A stretch of DNA of 64,000 nucleotides from Choristoneura fumiferana (Eukaryota > Arthropoda > Insecta > Lepidoptera > Tortricidae). The translations under genes and the position numbers were made by a program. The notes under the pieces were generated by a model that had not been told where the DNA came from, ran no database searches, and saw only the letters and a program-made list of their open reading frames with translations. Position 1 is the stretch's first letter, and every line of letters begins with the position of its first letter. Shown in pieces: positions 1 to 11,838 of this stretch. The DNA lies in contig NC_133492.1 in NCBI RefSeq assembly GCF_025370935.1, positions 17,036,212 to 17,100,211 on the forward strand. Reading direction: 5' to 3'.

Positions 1-349
1 AATAGGCGGAGGCATGGCATCTGCGAGATTTGATGACGCCAGTCCGCCAGTTAACTTTGATGGGGGCGTTATTATTTTATACACTTTGTTTATTGTTATG
101 ACAGAGTTTTTGTTCCGCAATGTTCCTTGGAAGTGAGAAGGACGCGTTATACTCGTAGTCAGGGACGAGGCGGCGGAGGCGGCGATCTTCTGTATATCTT
201 TTCCGTATTCAAGTAAATAAAATTATTCATTGGTCTTAAAATAGAAAAAAGTACCTACAGTAGTACACATATTTTTTGGTAACTGTTTTTGCGGATCACA
301 AAGTTCGAAGATACCTATCTACTGTTGGGGGAGAAAGGTCTTCGAATGG

Positions 350-520
350 CGACCGCGAACCGGAAGACGAAGAGTTGACAGCCCCCTACTAGGTGGACTA
401 AAGATTATCGCCAGAGTTGCGGACAATCGGTGTAAGCAAGTGACGAGTTGTGGCGTTCTAAGGAGAGGCCATTTTATTATTTTATTATTTGTAGACGTCT
501 TCCGGCTGATATTTAAAACA
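350..520 (+). repeat. RTE-like retrotransposon 3' fragment
   Basis: CTAGGTGGACTAAAGATTAT, GAGTTGCGGACAATCGGTGT and GTAGACGTCTTCCGGCTGAT match the C-terminal coding and tail region of a lepidopteran non-LTR element also seen at 18893-19010. The frame is decayed. The rest of 1-3140 is AT-rich, with a G run near 770 and no gene. Confidence 0.5.
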
Positions 521-1830
521 TCCTATTTATTTTCCAATCTTCAGACTTTTTAATAATTAATCTAAAGAAATCATAGACGATGCTTGATTGTTAAATAACA
601 TCAGATTAAGTACCTCTTAATCTAAATAAACTTCGTTCAAAAAAAACAAGTACAACACGCTTAAATTTGCGATAGAATTAATCTTCAGCGATAGAAAGTT
701 AATGTAGAAATAATGGCTTTCCGCGGACGCCCCTGTTTGTTTCAATTAGGCTCGGGGCCCAGGGGGTTTGGGGGGGGGGGCGCTTAAACAAGAGACCATC
801 TATATTTAAACAGGGACAGAAATTAAATCTTACGCTTCTCCTCGCGAATGTGTTGCGTTTTGGGGCGTGCGGCTGTGATTTTGGTTTGGACTAGAATTGT
901 CATTTTTAACAGACTTCAAAAAAAGGCGGAGGTTATCAATTCGGTTGTATTTTTTTATGTTAGTTACCAGAGAACTCTGTCATTTATGAACCGATTTGAA
1001 AAAAATATTTTTTTCGTTCGTATAGGAAGGCCTTAAATTAGATCCCATAAGCACCAAATCAATCAAAGGTCTGATGATTGGATCCTAAGGAAATCGTAGG
1101 AACTCTTCAAATATCGTAGAGATACCTATGGTAATTTGGATATATTTAGTAGTAACTCCTGCATTTGCTCTTGAAAATCATCATTTGGTGAAGTGGCACT
1201 GATAATGAAGACCACATTTGACCAAAGGAAATTCTACTCAATAACAAGTACCTCACGGGTTGAATTTCAATTACTTTAACACAGTTTGCTAAGCAAATTA
1301 TGCTCGTCATAATGCATATGGTGAAATGGAACGGGTGGTGAAGCACCAGGGCTACTCAGTAATAATCGTCTCTGAATCGAAAATCGCGATCTTTCGTAAA
1401 AGCGACAGCAAATAGACATTAAACTATTGTATATCTTAGGTTATGTTCACCAAAAAACGTGAAAAAAAAATATAACAAAAATTTGAACCAACTACAAAAA
1501 ATCATAAAAATAAATTTAAAGGAATATTTTATAATTCCTCAGACTTTTTCTATGACAAATACTTTTATGCATTGTTAATTATTTTCCTTCCAAGGCTATG
1601 GATAGTTTTCGGCATTTTAACGCACAAAAACACAAAATATCACGCGCAAACAACGTTAAACTTTGACAACAATATACAGATGACATTTGAATTTAGTGTT
1701 GCCAGTGCAAGAAATTAGTTCTATTGGTTTTCCGCAATATGGCGAGGTTTTTTATAATTCTGGTCAGCCTTTAATAACGATTGTAGTTTTATTTTACCAA
1801 CTGATAGAAGAGGCTCATGCCCTGGCCCTA

Positions 1831-1949
1831 TCCTACGAAGTGCAAAACTCGAACTTCATATGTTGCCGTCCCGCTGACGCTTATGTCATTTAATACGCGA
1901 GTGAAAGGGACGGTGCGATACGAACTTCGATTTTCGAGTTTCGTACTTG
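1831..1949. repeat. Fold-back MITE, family A (copy 1, diverged)
   Basis: An imperfect inverted repeat with TACGAAGTGCAAAACTCGAA at one end and TTCGATTTTCGAGTTTCGTA at the other, around a core with GACACTTA-like and GAGAGGGAC-like sequence. Three better-kept copies lie at 33343, 45108 and 62959. Confidence 0.7.
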
Positions 1950-3149
1950 CCCCTCAGGACCCATGAATTCATGGTACTGACTAGGGTCCTGGGTTAAAAA
2001 AAATCCTATTTAGTCCGTCAGTCCAGTTATATTACCATTATTAGTAAATATTGATCACATATTTTTTCTTTTGTCAATCGAACAAAAATTACAATGATGA
2101 GGCGCGTCAAAGAGCAGGAATGAGAGCTCGTGACGTCACCTTAGTAAAAAGTGTACCTACCTACGTTACGTAGCTGTGACGTCACACGGAACATTAACCG
2201 GCTATTTGTCCGTATTTTTTGTTTAATTTAGAAAGAAAAAATACAAAAAAATCTAATTCCGGATTGAATTATAAATTTTTGGCAATCTAGTATTTATCAT
2301 TTACTAACTTTTTACCCGACTTGCCGAAGGAAGATTATGTTTTTCGAGCGAAGGTACGTATGTATATTTCTTTGACACCCTTTGTAGACTAAACTGCTGG
2401 ACGGATTCCAACATATGAGGTTTGATTAGATTTATAATAACTGTCCAAGTGACGTAGGATTTATAATATTTCAATATGGCGTCCGCGTCCGTGAAAAAAA
2501 TATGGAGGGAATTTTAAAACATATATTTGAAAGCTAATAAGTAATTCCATATAGACAGATACATTTTAAGCGACAATTTGAGCAGGAATATCAAAAAAAG
2601 ATAAAATAAAAAGCTATAAAAATATTACCTAACTGCCTTAAAAACACACCAACACACAGCCTGCTTGAAAGTCTTAAGTGTTATTGTAATCGATTCTAAT
2701 CGGGATTTTTAACAAACTGCTTTCAGGTTTTCACTTATTTTTATTTAATTTACACCTTGTGTACCTGTATACTTTGCCTACATATACGAATAAAGTAAAA
2801 AAAAACGTAACACATAAAAAATAATTAAAGTACGGTGGAATGTCAGCTAAAAATAAATTAAGGCTAAAATTAAATGTCAAAAGAAACAGACGTTACATTT
2901 AAAGATTAAATTACCTATGCCTAAATACCTGCGAAAAATTAATTAGCAGCACCCTATTAAATGACTAAAATACACAGGTCATAAATAAATTTTTAATAAA
3001 AAAAAAAACTTTACACGCTTTGTAATCATAATATAAAAATAATAATTTTCAACACTTTTCCATACATTATTAAAAGAAATTGGAAATAATAACATTTTTT
3101 TCGAAAAACTTAAAAAAATACCAACCTTATTAAGAATATCCTCACAACA

Positions 3150-3360
3150 CTATTGAGGGCCGGGGCATACCTCGCGCGCGCGGCAGCCGGGACCGCACTG
3201 CCGGTCCCCAACCGCTGCAGCCAATCCCCGCCCCGCCCTGCACAGGCCCCGCCCACTCCGCCCTCAACCCACCAATGAGGAAGCTAGTAAAACGTTATTT
3301 ACCTCAAACAGCCGCCCGCCGGCGCCCGCTGGCCGTATCGATTGGGCCAACTACTTATTT
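3150..3360 (+). promoter_or_regulatory. GC-rich island with CCAAT and GC boxes
   Basis: A sharp rise in GC and CpG content within AT-rich DNA. It contains CCAATCCCCGCCCCGCCC, CCCCGCCCAC, CCAATGAGG and ATTGG, and ends in TATTTAAGGCGGGCGGG at about 3356. This set looks like a vertebrate-style or housekeeping insect promoter for a plus-strand gene. The second half could also fold (GCCCGCC against GGCGGGC). Confidence 0.45.
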
Positions 3361-3384
3361 AAGGCGGGCGGGAGAATTAATTTT

Positions 3385-3502
3385 GTGATTGAAATTACTA
3401 TGGCATTAATTTGTTCGCGCCTCGCTCGTTCGATTAAAGCTGATTCTTTTGTGTTGGAGTTCGGGTAAACAAGATTAAATATAAATGGTGCCTGTGGATG
3501 TG
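3385..3502 (+). CDS. Candidate first exon of an unknown plus-strand gene
   Basis: About 30 bp after the TATTTAA box a presumed 5' leader begins. An ATG at 3485 (context ATAAATGG) opens six codons, MVPVDV, directly followed by GTAAGT, a near-perfect donor. An upstream ATG at 3400 opens a 22-codon ORF that stops before it and would act as a uORF. No downstream exon on the plus strand could be recognised in the window, so either the introns are long or the transcript is non-coding. Only the last 18 bases are proposed coding; the rest is leader. Confidence 0.3.
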
Positions 3503-3655
3503 GTAAGTAGGTCATTTTTGTTTGGCAGCGTTAAAGAGGTATTTAGATTCGACTGTTTGCCAAGTAGCTACGCGTTTAATCAAAATTAAAAATTAAAATG
3601 AAAAAAGTTTTATGGCTTTTTTAGATAGTTTAATCAGGCAAGGTTGAAGCCTCAT

Positions 3656-3829
3656 GGGTAGTTCTACGAGCGTTTGAACCGCTATCAGTCTCCTGTAGCT
3701 TATACTGAAGAAATGAGTCAGAAAGAATGGAAGGTTCTAATAAAACGACTTTTTGTACATGCGGTACTCATTTCTTTAATATATGCGACAGGAGACTGAT
3801 AGCGGTTGAAACGCTTGAAGAACTACCCT
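3656..3829. repeat. Hairpin MITE with about 60-base arms
   Basis: GGTAGTTCTACGAGCGTTTG and ACCGCTATCAGTCTCCTGT at the left return inverted as ACAGGAGACTGATAGCGGT and AACGCTTGAAGAACTACCC at the right. The arms extend inward through AAATGAGT. No coding capacity. Confidence 0.85.
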
Positions 3830-4164
3830 CTTATTAAACAAAAGTATATACATATATATGTATGCATGCTTGTGCCAGGAGCCCCACTCTTCCCTAACAA
3901 TAAATGATAGTACCTAATCTATTAAACAGGAATTAAACTAGGAGCTCGAATAAAAACTAATCTTGTCTTGAGATTTACATTGAACAAGATTATCTCGAGT
4001 TTATACTAACAAAAAAAATAGAAAACTAAAGAAAAATATTTTCGATTTCAGTTCAGCTATTGATAAATGTTTGTTACGTTTTATTTATATGTTACTGCAT
4101 CCTACCTATTTATATTTGTTTTATATATTTTTGTTTTCTTGTTCTAATCACTTTATTTTTGTTG

Positions 4165-4925
4165 AAAATCCTCAAAGGTCGCTCTGAAGCGAGAGCGACA
4201 AGTCCGCCTATTGCTTACCTTGTCATTTTCTTTCGGTGTACCTACCTACTTACTTAGGTACTTGTTTTCCGTATCGCTTACCTACTATTGTGATGTCCCA
4301 TAAAGAGTCATTTCCTATAATATTATGTATTATACTTACACACTTCTTTTTAACCCCCGACGCAAAAGGGCAAGAGGGGTGTTATAAATTTAACCGCTAT
4401 GTGTGTATGTGTGCCTGTGTGTCTGTCTGTGGCACCGTAGCTCTTAAACGGGTGGACCAATTTGAATGCGGTTTTTTATTTGAAATCAAGTTTTTTAGCA
4501 ATGGTTTTAAGACATGTTTTATCAAAATCGGCTTAGCCGTTTTTGAGATATTGAACTTTGAAGTGACAAAGTCGGGGGCTTTCCAACTTTTCGTTGGTAA
4601 GGTTATATTATGTTCGTATGTTTGTTTTAAATACCTAAGGAAACTAATATTTTTAAATGCACCACCAATTCTTTATAAATACTAGGGTAAATACTGATTG
4701 CAAAATTTTCACAACATATCTATTTCAAATAGCTACGATATAAAAACTTCATTCACTACTATCGTTCTGAGAAGGCTTGTGTCTGCAGTGGGACGTTCAT
4801 GATGATGATGATGATTAATTATACGTATTTAAGGAATTGCTACCTGCTTATGTGTTTTTTATTTTGTAACCTGTCTTATTTTCAGTGGCAATAAATGATT
4901 TTATTATTATTATTATTATTAATTA
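4165..4925 (+). repeat. Cluster of LINE 3' ends and a CCCCGACGC-type repeat
   Basis: 4165-4245 carries GGTCGCTCTGAAGCG and CCGCCTATTGCTTACCTTG, the 3' end of a LINE also found at 52148. 4352-4612 is a repeat starting AACCCCCGACGCAAAAG and running through GGCACCGTAGCTCTTAAACG. 4770-4820 shows GTCTGCAGTGGGACGTTCAT plus an ATG run, an RTE-like tail; 4900-4920 is an ATT microsatellite. Open frames here are repeat-derived. Confidence 0.65.
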
Positions 4926-5102
4926 AGCCAGAGGACTTAATTAAGGGTTAAGCCAGAATATTATTCGCGGAGGGCACGAGCGCAATGAGGATGACGATAC
5001 ACGGAGGAGGAGAGCTTAGATAACGTGCAATTTTCATTTTAATATTGATAACAACTAGGTACAGATCTATTGAACGATGTTTTTCCATCGTATTTTTACC
5101 TA

Positions 5103-5338
5103 ACCCCCGACGCAAAAAGAGGGGTGTTATAAGTTTGACCGCTATGTGTGTTTGCGTGTCTGTCTGTGGCACCGTAGCTCTTAAACGGGTGGGCCGATTT
5201 AAATGCGATTTTTTATATGAAACCAGGTTTTCTGGCGATGGTTATAAGACATGTTTTAGCAAAATTGGTGCAGCCGTTTTTAAGATATTGAACTTTGAAG
5301 TGACAATGTCGGGAGTTTTCCAACTTTTTGTTGGTTAG
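5103..5338 (+). repeat. CCCCGACGC-type repeat, second copy
   Basis: AACCCCCGACGCAAAAAGAG, GTGTCTGTCTGTGGCACCGT and TCCAACTTTTTGTTGGTTAG match 4352-4612 base for base over much of the length; a reverse copy lies at 16650-16905 and a decayed one at 20655-20775. Classification not certain. Confidence 0.7.
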
Positions 5339-5341
5339 GTT

Positions 5342-5445
5342 ATGTCGGATAAGTTCGTATTTATCTTTCTCTCTCAATCAGCTTCAGTAAACTTCAGTAA
5401 GCTAGTTGAGAAAGAGAGATAAATGAACTTTTCCGACAAAATGCG
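5342..5445. repeat. Short hairpin element
   Basis: GTCGGATAAGTTCGTATTTA followed by TCTTTCTCTCTCAAT is mirrored by GTTGAGAAAGAGAGATAAAT and GAACTTTTCCGACA. The loop holds two copies of CTTCAGTAA. Probably a small MITE. Confidence 0.7.
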
Positions 5446-5575
5446 ATGGCAAAATCTTAATTACTTGTTACATCTGTAGGTACACTGGGCACATTTTGAG
5501 AAAATTATATTTTCAAATATTAAAGTTTTATGTAATACATTGCATGTAGCCTGATGTAGGTAGATGCGATGTTAG

Positions 5576-5949
5576 GCACTTGTCCCACCGCCGACGATGA
5601 GCGAGAAGCGAGTAGAGCGAGTAACTAGAGTGTAGTTTTGTCGCTCGGCTGTAAGCGAGTGTTCGCGTGCGACGGGCGATTACTCGCTCCTCTCGACTCG
5701 CTCGTGCGGGGCGGCCGCCAAGCTGACATCGCTGAGCGAGTATCTATAGCTCAGCGAGTTTTATAGCTCTAGTCGCTGCGACAAAAGATGTAAGAGCGAG
5801 TTCTCGCCGACAGTGTGAACAGCCAGCGATCAACTATTAATATATGTGTCTCTTTTACTCACACAGGATCTTATATCTTTTGTTCGTTTCTTGAGCGAGA
5901 AAATAGTCGATAGCCAATCGTTTCCTCGCTGGCGGTGAGACAAGTGTTT
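5576..5949. mobile_element. MITE of about 370 bp with GAGCGAG-rich interior
   Basis: Terminal inverted repeats: CACTTGTCCCACCGCCGACGA at the left, and CGCTGGCGGTGAGACAAGTG at the right (its reverse complement matches with a few changes). The interior is unusually rich in CTCGCTC/GAGCGAG. No ORF of note. A non-autonomous DNA transposon; superfamily unresolved. Confidence 0.75.
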
Positions 5950-6001
5950 CTGGAATTATGTAACAAGCACATCATTGATATTGTCTATCTATCTCCAGTT
6001 A

Positions 6002-6215
6002 CAGCCGTGGTGGCCTAGTGGTTTGACCTATCGCCTCTCAAGCTGAGGGTCGTGGGTTCAAACCCCGGCTCGCACCTCTGAGTTTTTCGAAATTCATGTG
6101 CGGAATTACATTTGAAATTTACCACGAGCTTTGCGGTGAAGGAAAACATCGTGAGGAAACCTGCACAAACCTGCGAAGCGATTCTGCCTTTAGCCAGACA
6201 TGTTTTGCTTTTTAC
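6002..6215 (+). mobile_element. tRNA-derived SINE, 5' part
   Basis: It begins GCCGTGGTGGCCTAGTGGTT with an A-box-like segment, and has a B box GGTTCAAACCC at about 6057. The body continues through GTGCGGAATTACATTTGAAA and CTGCACAAACCTGCGAAGCG. The 3' half (CAATCCGCACTGGGC and the AGGAGGCCT tail seen in other copies) is missing. The tRNA-like head is a SINE promoter, not a working tRNA. Confidence 0.85.
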
Positions 6216-6559
6216 GGAAGTGTCCGGTCAAATAGGTAGGTACTTATACATGTATTATAAACTGCTGTTGTGTGCCCTTAGGGTGAAGTCAGACAAGCGT
6301 AATTTTTTAAGTTTTGAGTCGCGTGTTTTCGGTCGCGTACTTTCTGCTGCAGATGGTTTAATATAAAAGTCCAGTTTGTGCTACACGGCGAATCAAAATG
6401 CGCTGTACACAAGGACGTTTGAGTGAAACCTATAGTTGTAAAATTAATTATATATATCTACGTACCTAATACATTTATTTTTATGTTTTTAAAGTCACAC
6501 AATAAATTAGTTTTACAGTTTACAAAATATCTATTTATTTATGTAGTCTTATGTAGTTA

Positions 6560-6777
6560 ATGGTGTGTAGTATGTCTTTATAACGGTCCGAGGGTTGCCG
6601 ACGGTGCTGGCTGAAAATCAGCGCTGGGGTGTTTTTAACGCTTCAGCATTATGCTGAGCCAGTGTCTGATTCACAACCGCAATGACACATACCTTTGTGT
6701 TGTTTTTTTTTGTACCTAATAATATTGTTGTCTTGTGTTGTGAATAAATGTATTTTCTTTCTTCTTTCTTTCTTTCT
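6560..6777 (+). repeat. Repeat with pyrimidine tail (pair with 56318-56520)
   Basis: GAGGGTTGCCGACGGTGCTG, CAGCGCTGGGGTGTTTTTAA and GCATTATGCTGAGCCAGTGT, ending in GAATAAATGTATTTTCTTTC with a CTTT run. The same element lies inverted at 56318-56520. The tail suggests a retrotransposon 3' end. Confidence 0.7.
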
Positions 6778-7894
6778 AAACCAAAATAACGCAACCGAAA
6801 ATACGCAACTGACATCACAACTCATAAAATTATGCTCGTCTGGCTTCACCCTTACAGGGCGTCATGGACTGTCTTATACTATGACATCTTATTGTAATGA
6901 ACATGACTTGACAATAAATAAATATTTTCTTGTCCGGTCTGTCCGGCTTTCGTTAGGCTTTTTGTCAGGGTGCCGCATAAATCAAAAGTCGCGAGTCGAC
7001 AGTAACAAATTTAGATATATATTTATTATGAAATACTGTCCGGCCTTAATAAAGCATAATTAGCTTTTAAAAATCAATCCTCCCCCCCTCCCTCAATAAT
7101 AAATATGAAAGTGGAATCAAGTTGAAATTAATATGAACCTGGTTTTTAATTAAAAAAAAACATTTCTCTAGGAACTAAAATTGTAGAAAATTATAAGAAT
7201 TCCAACATAATAAATCGCAGTATCGAAATTTCTCAACTCGGACCCATAAATACTTACAACTTCTGACGCTTTTCCTTCGGACTTCGGCCTTCCATATGTA
7301 ACATCGGCCTAGAAAGAGATATCTCTTATGTGGCCTATCCTCACCAAATCATAGAAAAAATAACTGGTGTTCAATGTAAAAAAACTTAGCATCACCAATT
7401 AAAGTGTTTTTCCATCAAACCATTAACGCCCAGTGGGATAAAAAAGCAGCACGACACTGAAAAAGACATAAAAAAAATCTCGATAGCGCCAAAACGATAA
7501 GATCATAAATAACGAAGGAGAATATGACGCGTGCAAATAATCAGTGTCATAATAATGCCCATCTGCTGAGTTTAACCCCCAATTATGGCATTAAGCCGGC
7601 AAAGGGTTGGGGAATGGATCGGCCAGGGCGGGGACCGTCGTTATCGATACGGGTTAATTTAGTGCTTGTATTTTTGTTACAGTAATAAACTTACTTTTAA
7701 ACATATGTAACGTATCGTATCGTACTTACTTAGGTACGAACAAGGACTTTAATTTATGAGCCACCATGGAACCATTTCACGGTAAAAGACTCTCTCACTC
7801 TCGAAATTTACGCGCTTCATCATTATAATTTGTTGTTTGATTGACAAAAAAACACTGGTCATATATTTTCTGATATTTTAACTGACGGAATAAT

Positions 7895-8010
7895 CCCCTG
7901 TTTCACCATCCAATAATTATCCGTCTCAGTTTGTTTTGTTCGAATAGACGGAGACGGCATCACATTTATCCGTCAAATAAAATTAATCAATGGGTGGCGA
8001 AACAGCCCCT
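7895..8010. mobile_element. MITE, family B (copy 1)
   Basis: CCCCTGTTTCACCATCCAAT at the left and ATTAATCAATGGGTGGCGAAACAGCCCC at the right (shown in part by ATGGGTGGCGAAACAGCCCC) are imperfect inverted repeats. The centre contains GAGACGGCATCACATTTATC. Copy 2 is at 12521-12663. Confidence 0.8.
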
Positions 8011-8635
8011 AAATATAATAATATTTTATTACCCTAGAAACCACACAGTCATGTTTATTTTCGTTAATTTACTTTAAAATAAGGGGATAATAAATACAAG
8101 TGATTTTAATTAGGACGCTCTTACAAATAGGTACTTATGAATCACAATTCCGTTAGATAGGTACTCAAATAAAAAACCGCTCGCTCATGCACCGAGGTTT
8201 CGATAGAAATTTCTAGGTAGTCAGTAAAGCATGTTAAAATAAGTGATAGCAATAGGGTATAGATAAGACTTTGCAATTATTTTACAATGTAAAAATCGAT
8301 ATTTTTTTACCTAGATCGACGCGTTACAGCACTAGCTATAATAACAACCGGCTGCTCAATACGCGAATAATGAAGTGTCGTCACGCCGCCATTGTTGCTA
8401 CCGTGTGCACGCGCCCTTACGAAGCGCTATACCGCTGGGCACAGTGTGCAAGTGCCCTAACGGATAGGGTTGCCTAATTTATGAATTTTTTGAATGTTAT
8501 GTGTTTCCCGTAAATTAAAATGACAAACCCCTCTAACTAACTTTCTATTCCTTCTGTTCCTACCTACCTTTAGTTTTCTGCATATATATGTTATATATGT
8601 AGAATAGAATATAATCCATCCATCCATCCATCCCA

Positions 8636-8765
8636 GCCTATATACGTCCCACTACTGGGCAAACCTGCGAAGTAATTGAATGGTGCGTGTGAAGTTCCCA
8701 ATCCGCACTGGGCTCGCGTGGGGACTATGGCCCAAGCCCTCTTGTTCTGAGAGGAGGCCTGAGAA
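8636..8765. mobile_element. Rearranged SINE fragment
   Basis: It starts with reverse-strand SINE tail (CCTATATACGTCCCACTACT) and switches to forward-strand body (GTGAAGTTCCCAATCCGCAC through GAGAGGAGGCCTGAG). An ATCC microsatellite precedes it and an AGAAT run follows. Two oppositely oriented pieces are fused, probably by deletion between inverted copies. Confidence 0.7.
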
Positions 8766-9041
8766 TAGAATAGAATAGAAAAAAAAAATTGTTGTGGAAA
8801 AAGTTTGTTACATCTACTATACCTACCGCCGTCAAAGCGCTGACCAAGAGCAAGTCGCATGCACACGGCGCCAAACTGACGCAATTTGGCTTGACCTCAT
8901 TTAAAACCTACGATGGTGAAAACGCTGATGCAGCAGCAAGTGTAGCAGCCTGGGCACCGCGGCCGCGCCACGACACCGGCACTTCGTTTCTAGCATCGAG
9001 CGAGGCAAATCACTCTAATTTTTACATTTTTTAATTCATCA

Positions 9042-9341
9042 TCATCCCACCCTATATACGTCCCACTGCTGGGCACAGGCCTCCTCTCAGAACAAGAGGG
9101 CTTGGGCCATAGTTCCCACGCGGGCCCAGTGCGGATTGGGAACTTCACACACACCATTGAATTGCTTCGCAGATTTGTGCAGGTTTCCTCACGATGTTTT
9201 CCTTCACCGCAAAGCGCGTGGTAAATTTCAAATGTAATTCCGCACAAGAATTTCGAAAAAATCAGAGGTGCGAGCCGGGGTTTGAACCCACGACCCTCTG
9301 CTTGAGAGGCGATAGGTCAAACCACTAGGCCACCACGGCTT
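9042..9341 (-). mobile_element. Full-length tRNA-derived SINE
   Basis: About 300 bp reading on the minus strand from GCCGTGGTGGCCTAGTGGTT (9341) with B box GGTTCAAACCC, through the body CAATCCGCACTGGGCCCGCG to CAGCAGTGGGACGTATATAG and an ATG-type tail (9042). The most complete copy here; useful as the reference for the other fragments. Confidence 0.9.
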
Positions 9342-10119
9342 TTTTAATTACTGTATTCTTTTTCTTATTAAATAGTTTTAAGCAATCTCATTTTTGAGTC
9401 ATCCGGCTGCCCCTTTCGTATTTAGCTTGTACATGAAATCTTAATCTAAATATAACATTTGTATCTTTCAGAGACCAATTTCAAAGTGACATATAATAAA
9501 AATAAACGAATGTTTACGTAATTAACATGAGCTTTAACAAGCATTTAGGAAGAAAGAGTCGCTGCAATGTGGTCGACAAGTTAAGGTGATTTTAGCAATA
9601 AATAGGTAGTTAACAAAAATTAACTCAAGAAAAAATAAGTAGGTAACTACTTAATTCGGTGCCGTTGTTCGGAAGTTATGCGTGTACACACATACATTTG
9701 TGATTCATTTTTATTTATATCGATAAGTGATAGGTAGTCAATGCGTTTCAAACTATAAATTTCAAATTTATAAAGAACACAACGCAACGAATTGCCAACC
9801 CTATTATAAACCTCAAATCTCGGTGTGCTCCCGCCCTTACCTGCGCAGACGCACCGGATTACCTGATTGTACGCAGATTGCGCGAGTAATTGCAATAAAT
9901 AGTGGGTTTATTTGAGTTTGTGCAATTAACCTTTAGGTAGTCTCGTGTGTTACGCGCTTTATAGTGGTAATATAATAAATAATACTCGTAGAATCAACAC
10001 GTAAGTACGGAGTAGAACTGTTTTATGGTGGTATGTAATGTATGTATTTATACTCTTCATTGCACAAAATAAGTAAACAAACACAATAAAATTGGCATTG
10101 GTCTCAAAAAAACAATGTT

Positions 10120-10290
10120 TATTATTATTTTATTTTTCATAAAATAGGCGAATTTAAGAACATCTATTTGAAGGATTTTAGTTTTTTTTTTTTAATTATC
10201 CTATTTATAAGTTACCGGAATTAAAGCTAACCATAGTTGCCACGGCGTTAAAAACTAGGTTTACCTTTGCCCGTCACAATTATTTAAAAA
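10120..10290 (+). repeat. Retroelement remnant (pair with 17695-18130)
   Basis: CCGGAATTAAAGCTAACCAT, GTTGCCACGGCGTTAAAAAC and TTTGCCCGTCACAATTATTT recur in reverse orientation at 17695-18130. Poly-T and poly-A stretches lie on its borders. No coding capacity. Confidence 0.6.
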
Positions 10291-10339
10291 AACGTAATGT
10301 CATCTATAATCTGTCAGTGTTAGGAAACCAGTCAAACAT

Positions 10340-10602
10340 AAAAAGCCAGTGACCCAGTAATTTGACCTATGGGCCTTCAAGCAGATGTTCGTGGGTACAA
10401 ACCCGAGATCGCATCTCTGAATTTTTAAAAATCCATGTGCGAAATTACATTCAAAATTACCTACAAGCTTTACGATAAAGGGAAACATCGCGAGGAACCT
10501 ACAAGAACCTGTAAATCGATTCAATGGTGTGAATGAAGTTCCCCAACCGCACTGAGCTCGCGTGGGAACTACGTGCACGAAGTCGGACGTATATAGGCTG
10601 GA
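10340..10602 (+). mobile_element. Old tRNA-derived SINE
   Basis: A diverged copy: GTGACCCAGTAATTTGACCT, a decayed B box GGGTACAAACCCG, CCCAACCGCACTGAGCTCGC and GTATATAGGCTGGAATGG can all be lined up with the copy at 9042-9341. Confidence 0.75.
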
Positions 10603-11767
10603 ATGGGGAGCGCCAAAGTTCGCATACTCTTCGCTAGTCATACCGTAACTTTTGTCCGAATCATCGTTTGTCATAATTTTTTTCCCGCTGAAAACTTACA
10701 TTTTTCTAAAAAATTTATATGGTCATCCTACAGAAAACTATAGTTTAGGTTAGGTTTGTTTTATAACAATTCTGAACAATCATTGGATTCGGAGAAAAAA
10801 CAGTTATGACAAACGATCATTCTGACAAACATTACATTCGGACTTTCAATAATATGCGAGCCGATATGGAATGGAATGATGTTGGGTGACCTCTTGACAT
10901 TACTGGCCAGCGATTGAACCCAACATTCAGTGTTGCCAAGAATAACGGCTTTTGCTTAAGTCTTAGCGACCAAAAAAAAGTTTTGACGACAAAAATGGTT
11001 TAGTGACTTATCTGGCGACTTTTGGAATACAAATTTAAACAGTTCTAGGACCAATAATGGATACATTTTTTGTCAATTCGACGACGATGAGAATTATATA
11101 CAGTGCCAAGCAGAGTGCCAAGAGATCTATATGGAAAGCGACAAACGCGCTTGCGCACGAAATTCAAACTTTATTTAATTTAAGGTCTATTCGTTTATTC
11201 GCTCTAGCTTTAGCTATTAAAAAAAAAATTCAATCAATTTCAGTGAATTCGGAAGTCTTCTAATTTAAGTTGTTTTTTTTTTCGTTAAGCCTCCCAACCT
11301 TTCAGACCATCAGTGGCCTCTTGTGTCTTATGTTGTCTCTCCCAGACAAAGTCCTGAGTCCGCTCGCTACTGGTGGAATAAACTTTAGCGATAGCGACTT
11401 TTGATTTTGAATTTAGCGACTCGAGTTTCTAGGAGTTGGCAACACTGCCAACATTAACTTTGTCCTTCCTGCCCCGCCCTGTAACTATGTATAAGTTAAC
11501 AATATGTAAGTATGTAATCTGACGCCATCAATTAACTAGTAATGCTTAAACTAACAGCTTAGTTAATGGGCTCCTGTTACCGGGGATTACGGGGTTAACG
11601 GCAGGTTAATTAGTTTTTAATTGTTGGAGAAATTAGTTTTTGAAGAAAACATGTTATTTCCCGGATGTGTTGTTCTGGAACGGTCTTTACCAGAACTTCG
11701 CTTGCGTAAACTATTAGATTACGAGCTGGCAGTTGAATTGAATTAAATACTAAATACCATCTACCAC

Positions 11768-11838
11768 CATCCCAGCCTATAGGTATACGTTCCACTGCTG
11801 GGCACAGGCCTCCTCTCAGAACGGGAGGCTTCGGCCAC
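11768..11838 (-). mobile_element. SINE 3' fragment
   Basis: ATCCCAGCCTATAGG, CTGCTGGGCACAGGCCTCCT and GAACGGGAGGCTTCGGCC are the tail end of the tRNA-derived SINE in reverse orientation. Between here and 12500 a LINE-tail-like stretch (11985-12145, related to 19705-19850) is the only other recognised item. Confidence 0.7.

Noticed and set aside
4236..4685. 149-codon plus-strand frame
   Set aside because: Runs through a LINE tail and the CCCCGACGC repeat; the same text is dispersed at 5103, 16650 and 20655.
6002..6075. Possible tRNA gene
   Set aside because: A and B boxes and some stem pairing are present, but the same head recurs with the same long body at 9042-9341, 10340 and 13711, so it is a SINE.
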